From a bacterium (GTDB lineage Bacteria > Bdellovibrionota > Bacteriovoracia > Bacteriovoracales > Bacteriovoracaceae): DNA of 64,000 bases. Of this stretch, positions 50,901 to 59,926 are shown in pieces (the first letter of the stretch is position 1; each line of letters starts with the position of its first letter). The stretch is from positions 124,001 to 188,000 of the forward strand of contig JAUHVL010000003.1 in the NCBI GenBank assembly GCA_030425045.1, in the 5' to 3' direction. A program made the position numbers and the translations under genes. The notes under the pieces were generated by a model. That model was not told where the DNA came from and made no database searches. It saw nothing but the letters and a program-made list of their open reading frames with translations.

Positions 50901-51338
50901 TTGAAAGTATTCATTGGTTGTGATCACGCTGCTTTTGAGGAAAAAGAAGTCGTTAAAAAGTATATTCAACAAAAATTTGAGGTCGTCGACTGCGGCACAA
51001 ACTCTGCCGAAAGGTGCGACTATCCAGACTTTGCTATGGCCGTTGCTAAAGAAGTTCAAGCTGATAACGGTGTAGGAGTACTTTTATGTGGGTCTGGCAT
51101 AGGGGTTTCAATGGCGGCCAATCGGTTTGCCGGAGTGAGGGCAGCACTTTGTCGATCTGCAGAAGATGCAAAACTATCAAGACAACATAATAACAGTAAT
51201 GTCATTTGTGTTGGAGCAAGAACCACATCGGTTGAAGATATTAAACAAATACTAGATGCATGGTTCTCGGCAGATTTTGAAGAGGGGCGGCACACCGGTC
51301 GTATCGATAAATTTAATCAACTAGGAGAAAGGCACTAG
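50901..51338 (+). CDS. rpiB: RpiB/LacAB-type sugar-phosphate isomerase (ribose-5-phosphate isomerase B)
   Basis: This 145-residue enzyme interconverts ribose 5-phosphate and ribulose 5-phosphate. It has the start VFIGCDHAAFEEKE, VVDCGTNSAERCDYPDFA, the GVLLCGSGIGVSMAANRFAGVRAALC signature with the active-site Cys, and HNNSNVICVGARTT. The start is TTG at 50901 with AAAGG upstream. It overlaps the following membrane-protein gene by one base. Confidence 0.93.
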   Translation: MKVFIGCDHAAFEEKEVVKKYIQQKFEVVDCGTNSAERCDYPDFAMAVAKEVQADNGVGVLLCGSGIGVSMAANRFAGVRAALCRSAEDAKLSRQHNNSNVICVGARTTSVEDIKQILDAWFSADFEEGRHTGRIDKFNQLGERH

Positions 51339-52033
51339 TGTTTTTTCCAAAAAGAATAATAGAGAAAGTTCTCTTTAGTGTTATTTTTTTCATCATCATC
51401 TTAGGTGTCTACTTGTCACGTACTGACTTAACTTTTTTTGAGGGAACCTATGTGCGAGAAGATGGTGTTATTGAATGGTTAACGGTATTGGCATTATTTC
51501 TATGTATGATTCTTTGTATGTACCGAATAAGAATCTTGAAACCATTTCGCAATAGACGATTTGTCTTTGGATTATATTTTTTCGTCGCTCTTTTTTTCTT
51601 TGGCATGATGGAAGAAATATCTTGGGGCCAACGAATTTGGGAACAATTTTTTGACTTTCGAGTTCCTGACTTTTTTCAAAAGTATAATACCCAAAGAGAA
51701 ATGAACTTTCATAATTTGAAGTTTGGTGAAACAAAAATTAATAAACTTATTTTTGGTACGTTCTTGGGGATTATGATCGTATGTTATTTTTTAATTCTTC
51801 CTTTTCTTTACCAGAAAAAAGAAGCAATTAAGGAATGGGTAAATAAACACGCACTTCCAATCCCAAATTATTACCACATTATCGCTTATATCACTTTGGC
51901 CATCTTCGCCCAGCTTATTGGTGGTGGAAAGAAAGGAGAAATCCTAGAATTTGGTGGTTGTTGGATAGTCTTCTTAATGATTTTGGTTCCTATGAACCGA
52001 GATGTCTTTAGCCGAAAATCTTTCGAGCGTTAA
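51338..52033 (+). CDS. inner-membrane protein, unknown
   Basis: This 231-residue protein has about six transmembrane segments (near residues 7-25, 45-63, 76-92, 140-163, 182-200 and 205-220). A conserved-looking GMMEEISWGQRIW motif follows the third one, and RVPDFFQKYNTQREMNFHNLKFG follows it in a loop. The Glu-Glu-x-Ser-Trp-Gly-Gln motif recurs in uncharacterised bacterial membrane proteins, as far as I recall. GTG start overlapping the rpiB stop, so coupled to it. Its stop shares TTAA with the convergent gene. Confidence 0.65.
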   Translation: MFFPKRIIEKVLFSVIFFIIILGVYLSRTDLTFFEGTYVREDGVIEWLTVLALFLCMILCMYRIRILKPFRNRRFVFGLYFFVALFFFGMMEEISWGQRIWEQFFDFRVPDFFQKYNTQREMNFHNLKFGETKINKLIFGTFLGIMIVCYFLILPFLYQKKEAIKEWVNKHALPIPNYYHIIAYITLAIFAQLIGGGKKGEILEFGGCWIVFLMILVPMNRDVFSRKSFER

Positions 52034-53391
52034 AAACGATATTTAATATACGATGTAACGGTATCTTGAGCTCTGTAAGGACTCCAGTAAGATTCTTCAC
52101 TTGGAGCTTTTAAGGTTTCAAGTGAAAAGCCAAATAGTAGAGTGCTAAAAGGATTATACATAATATTTCCTTTTAGAAGATTGTCTTTTCTAACCAAGTC
52201 GTAGCGAAGTTGTGCCGAAGTAATAATTCTCTCTGTAAGAGCGTAACTTCCAGAAACACCGACGGCCGTATCCCATTTTGTCGTTTCAGAATAAACCTCA
52301 TCACTACCTTGAATATGCTCAGTAAAATACTTAAGGCCTTGCAGTGAAAGTGAGTAAATTGGCCTATTAAAATTGATAGCAGCATAACCATAGATTTCAC
52401 TTTCATACTTAGGATCAATTTTAATATAGCGGTTACTAAATTCTTGTTGCTCTGTACTTAGCTTCGCCGTCAACGAGTCAAAGTCTCCAGCAAGTCTTGC
52501 TGTTGGATCGACAAAAGTTGCTCCAAGATGAGTCGTAACATCATCGTTAACGGTATACTTAACTTCACCACCTGAAATAAAGTGGTGGTTAACAGCGGCT
52601 CCAGCGTTAACATAAGCAGTTCTATTTTCTACGTAGTTAACAGCGGCATTAATTCTTAAGCGTGGTTCAGGTTTATATAAGCTATAACCGCTTAAAGAAA
52701 TTCCATTACTAAAAGCGTATGATAGTCTCACTCCCATAGATTTATGAAGAAAAACATCTCTAGAGTTTGGTCTCTCTACATCAAAGTAAAGATCGTAAGT
52801 TCCAAAGTCTGTATTTGCGCGATTAGGAGGAAGTTTATACCAACCACTTTTGGTGACAACTTTTCCATCTTCGATATCGAGGTGAGGAGTCAGTGTTGGT
52901 ACATAAAAATATGAGATAAAAAATTGTGATCTAAAAGAACCAGAAGGGTTATCAATCATTAGGCCAAGAACACCTTCTTGTTTATCGTCCATCAAATCAA
53001 ATGAACGTTGACCATTGAGATGCTCTAGTTGCCAAAACTGCTCAGAGCTATTCCAGTCGATAACTTTTCTTCCTAAGATATACTTGTCACCAGCAACCCC
53101 CGTGTAGGAAATATAACCTTCTGATAATGAGGCGTCGAAGTGTCGTGACGCAACATCAAGCTCTGTACTGATATCCATTTTTCCGGAAATATATGATCTT
53201 TCCAGCTCGTATTGATAATCTAGCCCTAACCAGTTCTGATTGGTTTCTAGTGAGCCAGTTGATGGACTTGTCGTGTTAAAAAGCTGGATATTCTCATACG
53301 TAAACCCAATATCTTGTTGAGTTTTAGCCGCAAATACGGAAAATTGGCAGGTTATGGCCGAGATAGTTAGTATGGAAAGTAAGCGATTCAT
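52030..53391 (-). CDS. exported outer-membrane beta-barrel protein
   Basis: This 453-residue protein has a signal peptide (MNRLLSILTISAITCQFSVFA). The mature part is a long series of amphipathic strands with Tyr/Trp/Phe ends: IGFTYENIQLFN, WLGLDYQYELE, SGKMDISTELDVAS, SEGYISYTG, QFFISYFYVPTL, YGYAAINFNRPIYSLSLQGL, DTAVGVSGSYAL, ITSAQLRYDLV. It ends in TVTSYIKYRF, a terminal Phe as in outer-membrane proteins. I estimate 16-18 strands. An in-frame GTG at 53397 is an alternative start closer to an AGGA. Substrate unknown; divergent from the giant lipoprotein gene. Confidence 0.72.
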   Translation of the reverse strand: MNRLLSILTISAITCQFSVFAAKTQQDIGFTYENIQLFNTTSPSTGSLETNQNWLGLDYQYELERSYISGKMDISTELDVASRHFDASLSEGYISYTGVAGDKYILGRKVIDWNSSEQFWQLEHLNGQRSFDLMDDKQEGVLGLMIDNPSGSFRSQFFISYFYVPTLTPHLDIEDGKVVTKSGWYKLPPNRANTDFGTYDLYFDVERPNSRDVFLHKSMGVRLSYAFSNGISLSGYSLYKPEPRLRINAAVNYVENRTAYVNAGAAVNHHFISGGEVKYTVNDDVTTHLGATFVDPTARLAGDFDSLTAKLSTEQQEFSNRYIKIDPKYESEIYGYAAINFNRPIYSLSLQGLKYFTEHIQGSDEVYSETTKWDTAVGVSGSYALTERIITSAQLRYDLVRKDNLLKGNIMYNPFSTLLFGFSLETLKAPSEESYWSPYRAQDTVTSYIKYRF

Positions 53392-53535
53392 AAACACAAT
53401 ATCCTATAAAAACATTACTCGCGATAGTCTTTTCCTCTAAATTGTGAAAAAGTTACACTAAGGTGCGTTTTTTACTGGTTTTTATTCCTATTTCTGGGAA
53501 TATGCGTCTTTAATGCATACAAGGTAGGGAAAATC

Positions 53536-56490
53536 TTGTTTCGACAACTACAACAACTCACAATTCTGATTTTCGGACTTAGTCTGTTTAGTTGCGGATA
53601 TTTCTCTGATCAGCCAGTTGAGAATGCTGATATTGCCTTTGTTTCCAATGTTCTCGAAGCCAATTGTAATATCACCAAAGATGCTGAGCAGATCTCTAAG
53701 CTTGCTGAAGAAAATATTGGAAGCTCGCTCAATTGTTTACGAACAGGTTTGAAAACGTACACAGAAGTATCGAAAAGGGCCAACCCCAATTTTATTACGC
53801 TTTCTGAGTTAACCACGTTTATCAATGAAAACTTAAATGGAGCTTCTAGTTCTTTGAGAGAAAAACTTTCTCTTTTTTTTAGACTTGGAAATGTTTTTTT
53901 AAATGAACCAAATGAAAGTTTATCCGTTAAGAATATTGATGCCATTTTTGATCTTTTACGTGTTTTAAATATTGAGGCTATTCAATTAAAAAATGCGATT
54001 GATGGTGCAAACGCAAAAAGAGAAGGGGAGAACTTTCTTGCTTATTCAAGACAGTTCTCTCGATCGTTAATTCGATTAGCAGATTTCTACCTACCAATTG
54101 TAGAAGCTAACCTTTCGAAAAGCTCAGGTCATGCTATTGATCTGAAAGAGTTTATTTTAGATATCTTTGAAGGAAATACTTTTGGTGATTTTGAAGTTGA
54201 TCCAGAGACTCTCGACTCTATTCTCGGTTTTAAAATCCTTTTTGTTGGCGGAGAGAAGATCTTTTTAAACTCAAGAGAAGTGAAGCGCTTCCTCGAGATT
54301 TCTCCTGATCTGGCTTCATCAGTTTTTAATCTCTATTTTGCAAACGAAGAAGACCTTGGTGGGCAGATAAATCAATTAGTTTATTTTCAAAAAAATATAA
54401 ATGAAATTTCAGAACAAGTTTTTTCTCATGGTGATCGAACGATCATCACAACTCAAAAAGATATCGATTTAATTTTTGATAAGTATTTTGATGAAATGGA
54501 AAACATGGATTTTCTTCAGCCAACAGTCAAAGAACTAAAAAATAAGTTGATTGATGGAAAAAATAATTATTCTGAAATCTATACTTTTAAAAATATCAAC
54601 TCTCTTTTCTCTCTTGCTGATATTGGTCTAGATGCTTATTTATATTATCTAAACAATGAAGGTTTCTTCAAAAAAGAACAAGCTATCAGACCTGGATTCA
54701 CTCAGAGAGGTCGAATTAGTAAGCAAGACTTTGTTAATTCAACATCAAACCTTGCTGAAACGTTAAGATTGAAAATTACAGATTCGAGGATTTTCCCTTC
54801 TGAAGTAGAGTACTTTGATTTTTTTAAATTTCTAAATAACGAAATGGAAGAAATCAATATTGATGAAAATGTTCTTGATGCTGCTATAGGAATTAAAACG
54901 CTTTTTGTCGGTGGTAGGAAAGAAATAACGAATAAAGATGAAATTATTATTCTCCTAAATAAGTTAAGAAACCTTGGGGATCTCTATTACGATTTAACTT
55001 CAGTTGATCTCGAAACAATTTCCGCAAAAGACTTACTAAAAATGGGTCTAGAAGATATTAAGGTTTTTAAAAGTATTATTGAATCTTCTGATTCTTTACA
55101 GCCCGTTATTACTGCTAAAAACATTACGACGATCGTTGAATATATTTCTGATGATGGAACGAGCTATGAAAACTACGTACCTTTAATTGAGAGTTTAAAA
55201 TCTAAAATTATAAAAGGGTATAAAGACATTTTTTCTGTTCGTGATTTTATTGTCGCTGCAGATTTAATCGAAGAGTTCGTAGAGAAGTTATATTTTACAG
55301 AAATAACGTTTGATCTCATTAAGCCTGATAGAAGAAATAATGACAGAGTCGTGGTTAAACAATCAGAGCTCAAAGGAGCAAGTTACTCTAAAATTCCTTT
55401 AGAAAAACAAGTCGCTTACTTAAAAGAGTTAAATCAAATTTTGAATACCTATAGATATTATAGAAATGAAGATGGTTATAGTTTCTATGGTAACTCGATA
55501 AAAAGGTATGTTAACGGCTTAAGAGAAATTGTCGCTGTAAAATGGGTCGCTGACCTTTTACTTCCTGTGTATGGAGAGTATCCATCAGATGAGGAAATTG
55601 AAGCAGGAAAGCCTGCCAAATGGACTTTAACAAAAGAAAAGTTAGATGCTGTTCTTTTCGAGTTTAGACCGGCCCTCGAAACATTTGGAATGTGGACAGA
55701 GAATATTCAAACCTTTGGAAGGAATATTTTATTACTTGCTGATCTCTTTCAAGAGCAATCTGATGGAACGCTCGATATTGATGCTAGGGAAATTGCTGAG
55801 TATGGCGGATTGGTTTTCATGGCCGTTAAAGTTGGCGATGAAATGCTTGATACAATGATTAGTAAAGGCTACTGCGAAAATAAAAATACTGTAGATGACC
55901 CAGAGCTTGAGAATGACTGTTATCGTGAACATTTCTTTAAGACACTCATGATAGATCTCAATATGAAGCAATATATGACGAAGCTTTATGATTATGTTGT
56001 AAGTGCCGATTACGATGAGGTCATTAATTTTGTTAAAAGTGTTGAAGGTTTCACTCGCGATTTAACTGACGTGAGAACAGGATACCGTATGGCACGAATA
56101 ATTTTTGGTGCTATGTTAAATATTGAGTCTACATTAATTCGATTTGATCTTAACCAAGATAATATTCTTGAGTTTGCAGAGCTTGAAAAAGGTTACGCCG
56201 TTTATGATGATGCCGTCATTAGTTTGTCCGGTCTCGATAAAATTGCAGGCGGATTTTTTGAGTATCTCGCCCCCAAGGCTTATTACTATATGATTGATAA
56301 AATGAAGTTACCCCCAGAGGGAGCAGCTGGTGCAGCTGTTTTACAGACATACTTCTTACCTAAGAAAATACAAGCCAAAAGACTTAATGTTGGTAAACTC
56401 CTTGAGGGTATTATTGAGCAAGCAAATGCTCAGCTTGAAGCTGAAAATGAAGCTGCCGAGCAAGAGGCTGGAGAGGAAGCAACTCCTTAA
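53536..56490 (+). CDS. giant repeat-containing lipoprotein with EF-hand-like loop
   Basis: This 984-residue lipoprotein has a short signal (MFRQLQQLTILIFGLSLFSC, Cys20) and a largely helical mature part. It contains at least two related segments: DFEVDPETLDSILGFKILFVGGEKIFLNSREVKRFL (about residues 214-249) and EINIDENVLDAAIGIKTLFVGGRKEITNKDEIIILL (about 443-478). A weaker third (KWTLTKEKLDAVLFEFRPALETF, near 696) is possible. Near residue 870 is an EF-hand-like loop, DLNQDNILEFAEL. The C-terminus is Glu/Ala-rich. It starts at TTG 53536. I see no enzyme domain; a structural or surface role is likely. Its stop shares TTAA with the next convergent gene. Confidence 0.65.
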   Translation: MFRQLQQLTILIFGLSLFSCGYFSDQPVENADIAFVSNVLEANCNITKDAEQISKLAEENIGSSLNCLRTGLKTYTEVSKRANPNFITLSELTTFINENLNGASSSLREKLSLFFRLGNVFLNEPNESLSVKNIDAIFDLLRVLNIEAIQLKNAIDGANAKREGENFLAYSRQFSRSLIRLADFYLPIVEANLSKSSGHAIDLKEFILDIFEGNTFGDFEVDPETLDSILGFKILFVGGEKIFLNSREVKRFLEISPDLASSVFNLYFANEEDLGGQINQLVYFQKNINEISEQVFSHGDRTIITTQKDIDLIFDKYFDEMENMDFLQPTVKELKNKLIDGKNNYSEIYTFKNINSLFSLADIGLDAYLYYLNNEGFFKKEQAIRPGFTQRGRISKQDFVNSTSNLAETLRLKITDSRIFPSEVEYFDFFKFLNNEMEEINIDENVLDAAIGIKTLFVGGRKEITNKDEIIILLNKLRNLGDLYYDLTSVDLETISAKDLLKMGLEDIKVFKSIIESSDSLQPVITAKNITTIVEYISDDGTSYENYVPLIESLKSKIIKGYKDIFSVRDFIVAADLIEEFVEKLYFTEITFDLIKPDRRNNDRVVVKQSELKGASYSKIPLEKQVAYLKELNQILNTYRYYRNEDGYSFYGNSIKRYVNGLREIVAVKWVADLLLPVYGEYPSDEEIEAGKPAKWTLTKEKLDAVLFEFRPALETFGMWTENIQTFGRNILLLADLFQEQSDGTLDIDAREIAEYGGLVFMAVKVGDEMLDTMISKGYCENKNTVDDPELENDCYREHFFKTLMIDLNMKQYMTKLYDYVVSADYDEVINFVKSVEGFTRDLTDVRTGYRMARIIFGAMLNIESTLIRFDLNQDNILEFAELEKGYAVYDDAVISLSGLDKIAGGFFEYLAPKAYYYMIDKMKLPPEGAAGAAVLQTYFLPKKIQAKRLNVGKLLEGIIEQANAQLEAENEAAEQEAGEEATP

Positions 56491-57221
56491 ATTGAACCAG
56501 TAAGCTGCTTAAACTTTAATCTCACGACTGAAAACAATGCTTCAAAGATAATTCCACCGGCCATTTTACTTTGACCATCTCTTCTTTCGGTAAAGATGAT
56601 GGGAACTTCTTTGACTTTCATTCCTTTTAACCAGACTTTGTAGTTAAGCTCTAGTTGGAAAATATATCCACGAGAAAGAATGTCGTTTAGGTCGAGTGAC
56701 TCCAATGCTTTTCGAGTGAAACATTTGAATCCACCAGTGGTATCGAGAACAGGTATACCTGTTACGATACGAATATAAATAGAAGCAAGGTAACTTAAGA
56801 GTAATCTTCTAAAAGGCCAGTTGATGATTCTAATACCATTAATATAACGAGAACCAATAACAAGATCATTTTTCTGAGCAGCGGATAAAAGATCGGCTAC
56901 AGCTTTAGGATCATGAGAGAAGTCACAATCCATCTCAAAGATAAATTGAAAGTCTCTTTCTAGGCCCCATTTAAAGCCTGTGATATAAGCCGTTCCGAGT
57001 CCGAGTTTACCCTGTCTTTCAATGATATGAAGTCTCTCGTATTTATTCTGGAGCCTCTTAACAACATCTGCTGTTCCGTCTGGCGAACCATCTTCAATAA
57101 TAAGAAGCGATACTTGTGGATACAGACCAAAGATCGCTTCAATCATACGCTCGATATTATCGATTTCGTTATAAGTAGGGATGATAATTAGTGATTGGTG
57201 ATAAGGTAAATTTTCTTCCAT
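56487..57221 (-). CDS. GT2 glycosyltransferase, polyprenol-phosphate mannose synthase type
   Basis: This 244-residue enzyme has the GT2 core: SLIIIPTYNEIDNIERMI, LLIIEDGSPDGTADVV, GLGTAYITGFKWGL and the DxD metal site in EMDCDFSHDP (about residue 100), then IGSRYINGIRI and the TTGGFKCFTRKAL loop. It lacks a C-terminal membrane domain. The best match in memory is dolichyl/polyprenol-phosphate mannose synthases (Dpm1/Ppm1), so it likely makes a lipid-linked sugar used by membrane GT-C enzymes such as the one at 43.6 kb. It is 22 bases downstream of the DCC-family gene on the same strand. Confidence 0.86.
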   Translation of the reverse strand: MEENLPYHQSLIIIPTYNEIDNIERMIEAIFGLYPQVSLLIIEDGSPDGTADVVKRLQNKYERLHIIERQGKLGLGTAYITGFKWGLERDFQFIFEMDCDFSHDPKAVADLLSAAQKNDLVIGSRYINGIRIINWPFRRLLLSYLASIYIRIVTGIPVLDTTGGFKCFTRKALESLDLNDILSRGYIFQLELNYKVWLKGMKVKEVPIIFTERRDGQSKMAGGIIFEALFSVVRLKFKQLTGSI

Positions 57222-57243
57222 GTGTAGAAACCATTAAAATTTA

Positions 57244-57639
57244 TTAATGTTTATTTCTACAACCCGTGCAGCGGTTAAGCAATGATTCTCTATAATTATT
57301 CACAGCATGATAAAAAAAGCTAATGGCCTTCTGACCCATTTTTGACTCTATAAGCCATGTGAATTTTTGAATCTTTGGGTTGAGGCTAATCAGATATTCT
57401 ACGACCTTTTCTCCAACCAGAACCTCCGGACCTTTTTCATCTAAGACAAGATGAATTGTCTCTTTACATTGCTTTTTATCGAGAAAAGGATATCTTTCAT
57501 AGACCCTATCATCGTGAAGACTAATCATATTTACTTTTTCATTAATATTGATTCGATCTAATGAATCTTTAAAGCGAACACATAAAGTACATTCATGATC
57601 AAATAAGAGAAGAGGTGTATTTAAATTTTTATCATCCAT
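57244..57639 (-). CDS. DCC-family thiol protein (DUF393)
   Basis: This 131-residue thioredoxin-like protein has the DCC motif as DHECTLC near the start (DxxCxxC), followed by MISLHDDRVYERYPFL, IHLVLDEKGPEVLVGEKVVEYL and a Cys pair near the end (NRCTGCRNKH). DCC proteins are proposed thiol-disulfide oxidoreductases with poorly known partners. I chose the ATG at 57639; the frame reaches back into the upstream gene, but the ATG gives the normal family start. It ends 22 bases before the glycosyltransferase. Confidence 0.82.
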   Translation of the reverse strand: MDDKNLNTPLLLFDHECTLCVRFKDSLDRININEKVNMISLHDDRVYERYPFLDKKQCKETIHLVLDEKGPEVLVGEKVVEYLISLNPKIQKFTWLIESKMGQKAISFFYHAVNNYRESLLNRCTGCRNKH

Positions 57640-57650
57640 GATTTTTATTT

Positions 57651-59234
57651 CTACTCTAAGTCGAGTCTTCTCCAAGCAGAGACTTGATACCTTCTCGATA
57701 TAATTTCAAAGATAACCGTATCTGATTTTTTATTAATTTCTGCTTCTTCAGCAGCTTTTGCCATTGCAAAACTCATGGCCTTACCACTGGCAGGAGATCT
57801 TTTTCCTTTTTTCATCGGCTTTTGAAAAGAGTTATGCGCTCTTCTTTTTTTCTTATTAAAGCCTTTTCCACCACCAAATCTAAGAACATTGCCACGATTT
57901 CTTTTTGTACGAGCGTAATTGAATTTTTTAAACCCTTTTCCAAGCCCACCCTTTCTAAGTTTCGCAATATTTGCTTTTACTGCTGGGGTAACAGGCTGTC
58001 TTGCTAGTAATCTTGCTACTGGTCCCGGAATTCCCAATTTCTCTGCTGCTTGTGACTGTTGTCTTTGTTCTAATGTAAGTGGTGAGTTGTCTTCTTGTTC
58101 TGCTAATTTACTAATTTCCCTTAGCATGCGGTTTGCTTTGGCTGCGTTAGCAGCAGCTGTCGTTGATAAACTACCGTTTCTCAATTCTCCATTAGCGGCG
58201 GCTGCAAACTCAGACCCAAAACCATTACTAATGAAGTCTGAAAATCCAGGTAGATCGATATCGGTAAAATATTTTTTATCAAAACAGTTTTGTTCTCCGA
58301 CACATGTACACTTCATGTCAGGTCCAAGGTTTCCATCGATACAGGGAACTCTATAACTTTCTTGAGCAATCTTTTTATCATGAAGATATGACATACAGTG
58401 ATCGGGATCATTTTGTGTTTCTGGTTGAGCACAGTAACATTCTTTTTCGGTGATTGGGTTACAGTCACCTTTTCCAGGAAGACCTTCCGCAATTTCTTTT
58501 ACTTGGTTCGCGTACTCTTGCTGTCTTTGAGATTCAGTGAGGTAAAAAGCTGAAAGAAATCCTGAAGCAGCTGCTTTTAAAATATTGCCACCAGTTGGAC
58601 TTTTTACAGTGTTAACGGCAAAGCAGCCTGCTGTTGCCCCATATCCCACACCTTGAAACTGAGCTGTTTGAGCTCTTTGCTCATGACTATTCGCCGCTCC
58701 ATAGAGAGCTTTCTTTTGGTTAGTATCTCCCTCTTGCATCATACTACTGATCTCTTGCTGACCAAGTTGTTGCATCATCGTTCCTGCGGCTTCCGTTCCA
58801 ATAGCGATATACTGGCAGGGAAGTTGCTGGCCACCGCCTTGTTGTCCGGCTCCCTCTGTTGCACCTTCTGCTGCAGGAGCTGCTTGCTGAGGTTGTCCGG
58901 CACCCATGGAGCCCACAACGGCCGTAAAGGCCTTACCAACCATTTCAACTATTGTTGAGTCAATTCCTAGAAATTCTGTTTTTCCACGCCCTCGACAAGC
59001 GTTTGGGTCGTCAAGCTTCTCACACTCTTCTCGCATTTGACGGTAAGAAAGTTGCTCATGAACGTAGTTCTGACTTGTATGTCGATCTTGGTCAGAAAGG
59101 TTCATGTCGACAGGGTCTTTGGGTTGGTTCACTTTTAGGGGATCATTAATTTGAATGATTTGTTGAGTCTGAGCATGCAAAGAAGCCATCGATAGATAAA
59201 TCGTTAAAATTACTAAAAGGTTTTTAATATTCAT
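57651..59234 (-). CDS. large exported Cys-containing protein with a basic tail
   Basis: This 527-residue protein has a signal peptide (MNIKNLLVILTIYLSMASLHA). Its regions are: a charged helical start; a Gln/Gly/Ala-rich linker (about 110-135); a hydrophobic helical pair (GATAGCFAVNTV, GFLSAFYLTESQ); a Cys-rich part (GDCNPITEKECYCAQPETQNDPDHC, VPCIDGNLGPDMKCTCVGEQNCF, about 260-320); and a Lys/Arg/Gly-rich end (GKGFKKFNYARTKRNRGN, NKKKRRAHNSF). I do not recognise it; it may belong to exported proteins restricted to the Bdellovibrionota (recollection). The basic tail suggests binding of nucleic acid, lipid A or peptidoglycan. Confidence 0.62.
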   Translation of the reverse strand: MNIKNLLVILTIYLSMASLHAQTQQIIQINDPLKVNQPKDPVDMNLSDQDRHTSQNYVHEQLSYRQMREECEKLDDPNACRGRGKTEFLGIDSTIVEMVGKAFTAVVGSMGAGQPQQAAPAAEGATEGAGQQGGGQQLPCQYIAIGTEAAGTMMQQLGQQEISSMMQEGDTNQKKALYGAANSHEQRAQTAQFQGVGYGATAGCFAVNTVKSPTGGNILKAAASGFLSAFYLTESQRQQEYANQVKEIAEGLPGKGDCNPITEKECYCAQPETQNDPDHCMSYLHDKKIAQESYRVPCIDGNLGPDMKCTCVGEQNCFDKKYFTDIDLPGFSDFISNGFGSEFAAAANGELRNGSLSTTAAANAAKANRMLREISKLAEQEDNSPLTLEQRQQSQAAEKLGIPGPVARLLARQPVTPAVKANIAKLRKGGLGKGFKKFNYARTKRNRGNVLRFGGGKGFNKKKRRAHNSFQKPMKKGKRSPASGKAMSFAMAKAAEEAEINKKSDTVIFEIISRRYQVSAWRRLDLE

Positions 59235-59434
59235 GGGTTCTCCTGCTCAGATCCTATTTTACCACTGCTAGGGCGATACAGCGCTCTAGGCAAAGATTTG
59301 CAGGTCTTTTTAAATGTAATTTCAGGTACATAGAGTATTGTCGATGAATTTTCTTTAGACTTAGACTGCAAAGAAAAATTGACGGTTTTTTCATAGTTGA
59401 GATAGAAAAAAGATAAAGAATAAAAGGGGTTACA

Positions 59435-59926
59435 TTGGAATTATCACACTCTATGGTTCATTACTTGCTTACAATTCACAAGCTTAAAGAAAAGCGTGGG
59501 TATGCTCGTGTTACAGATATAGCAAAGGAACTAGAGTTAACGAAAGGTTCTGTTTCTACCGCTATTAATAATCTTAAGAAAAAAGAATTGGTCTATGAGG
59601 AAGAGGATTGTAAATTTCTCGACCTAACTGATCTTGGGCACGCTCAGGTTCATCATATTCTCTCTTCTCGAACTCTTTTATTTTATTTTTTAAAAGACTT
59701 TGTTGGTGTTGACGAAGAAACGGCAGAAAACGATTCATGTCAAATGGAACATCTTTTGAGTGAAACAACTCGTGAAAAACTATTTGAGTTTATGAAAGAT
59801 GTTGCTTGTATGTGTGATGATGATGAAAGCGCAAGAAAATTCAATCTCTCACTAAATTTATGTCAGTATTCTTCACCTGAAGAGTTTATTGAATCTCAAG
59901 AAGGTGATTCATATCTTGCTGAATAA
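59435..59926 (+). CDS. DtxR/MntR-family regulator with altered metal ligands
   Basis: This 163-residue protein has the DtxR/MntR layout. An N-terminal winged helix covers residues 8-60 (VTDIAKELELTKGSVSTAINNLKKKELVYEE). The dimerisation helices follow with DSCQMEHLLSE, which keeps the family Cys and Glu-His ligands. Other metal positions differ: the MntR Asp8/Glu11 site reads SMVHYLLTIHKL and the RHRLL His site reads SSRTLLF. Metal specificity is therefore uncertain; it may use another metal or none. TTG start with AAGGGG upstream. It overlaps the next gene. Confidence 0.8.
   Translation: MELSHSMVHYLLTIHKLKEKRGYARVTDIAKELELTKGSVSTAINNLKKKELVYEEEDCKFLDLTDLGHAQVHHILSSRTLLFYFLKDFVGVDEETAENDSCQMEHLLSETTREKLFEFMKDVACMCDDDESARKFNLSLNLCQYSSPEEFIESQEGDSYLAE

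Noticed and set aside
57919-58356. 145-codon plus-strand frame opposite the large exported protein
   Set aside because: Antisense shadow of a gene with signal peptide and ordered regions; no SD.
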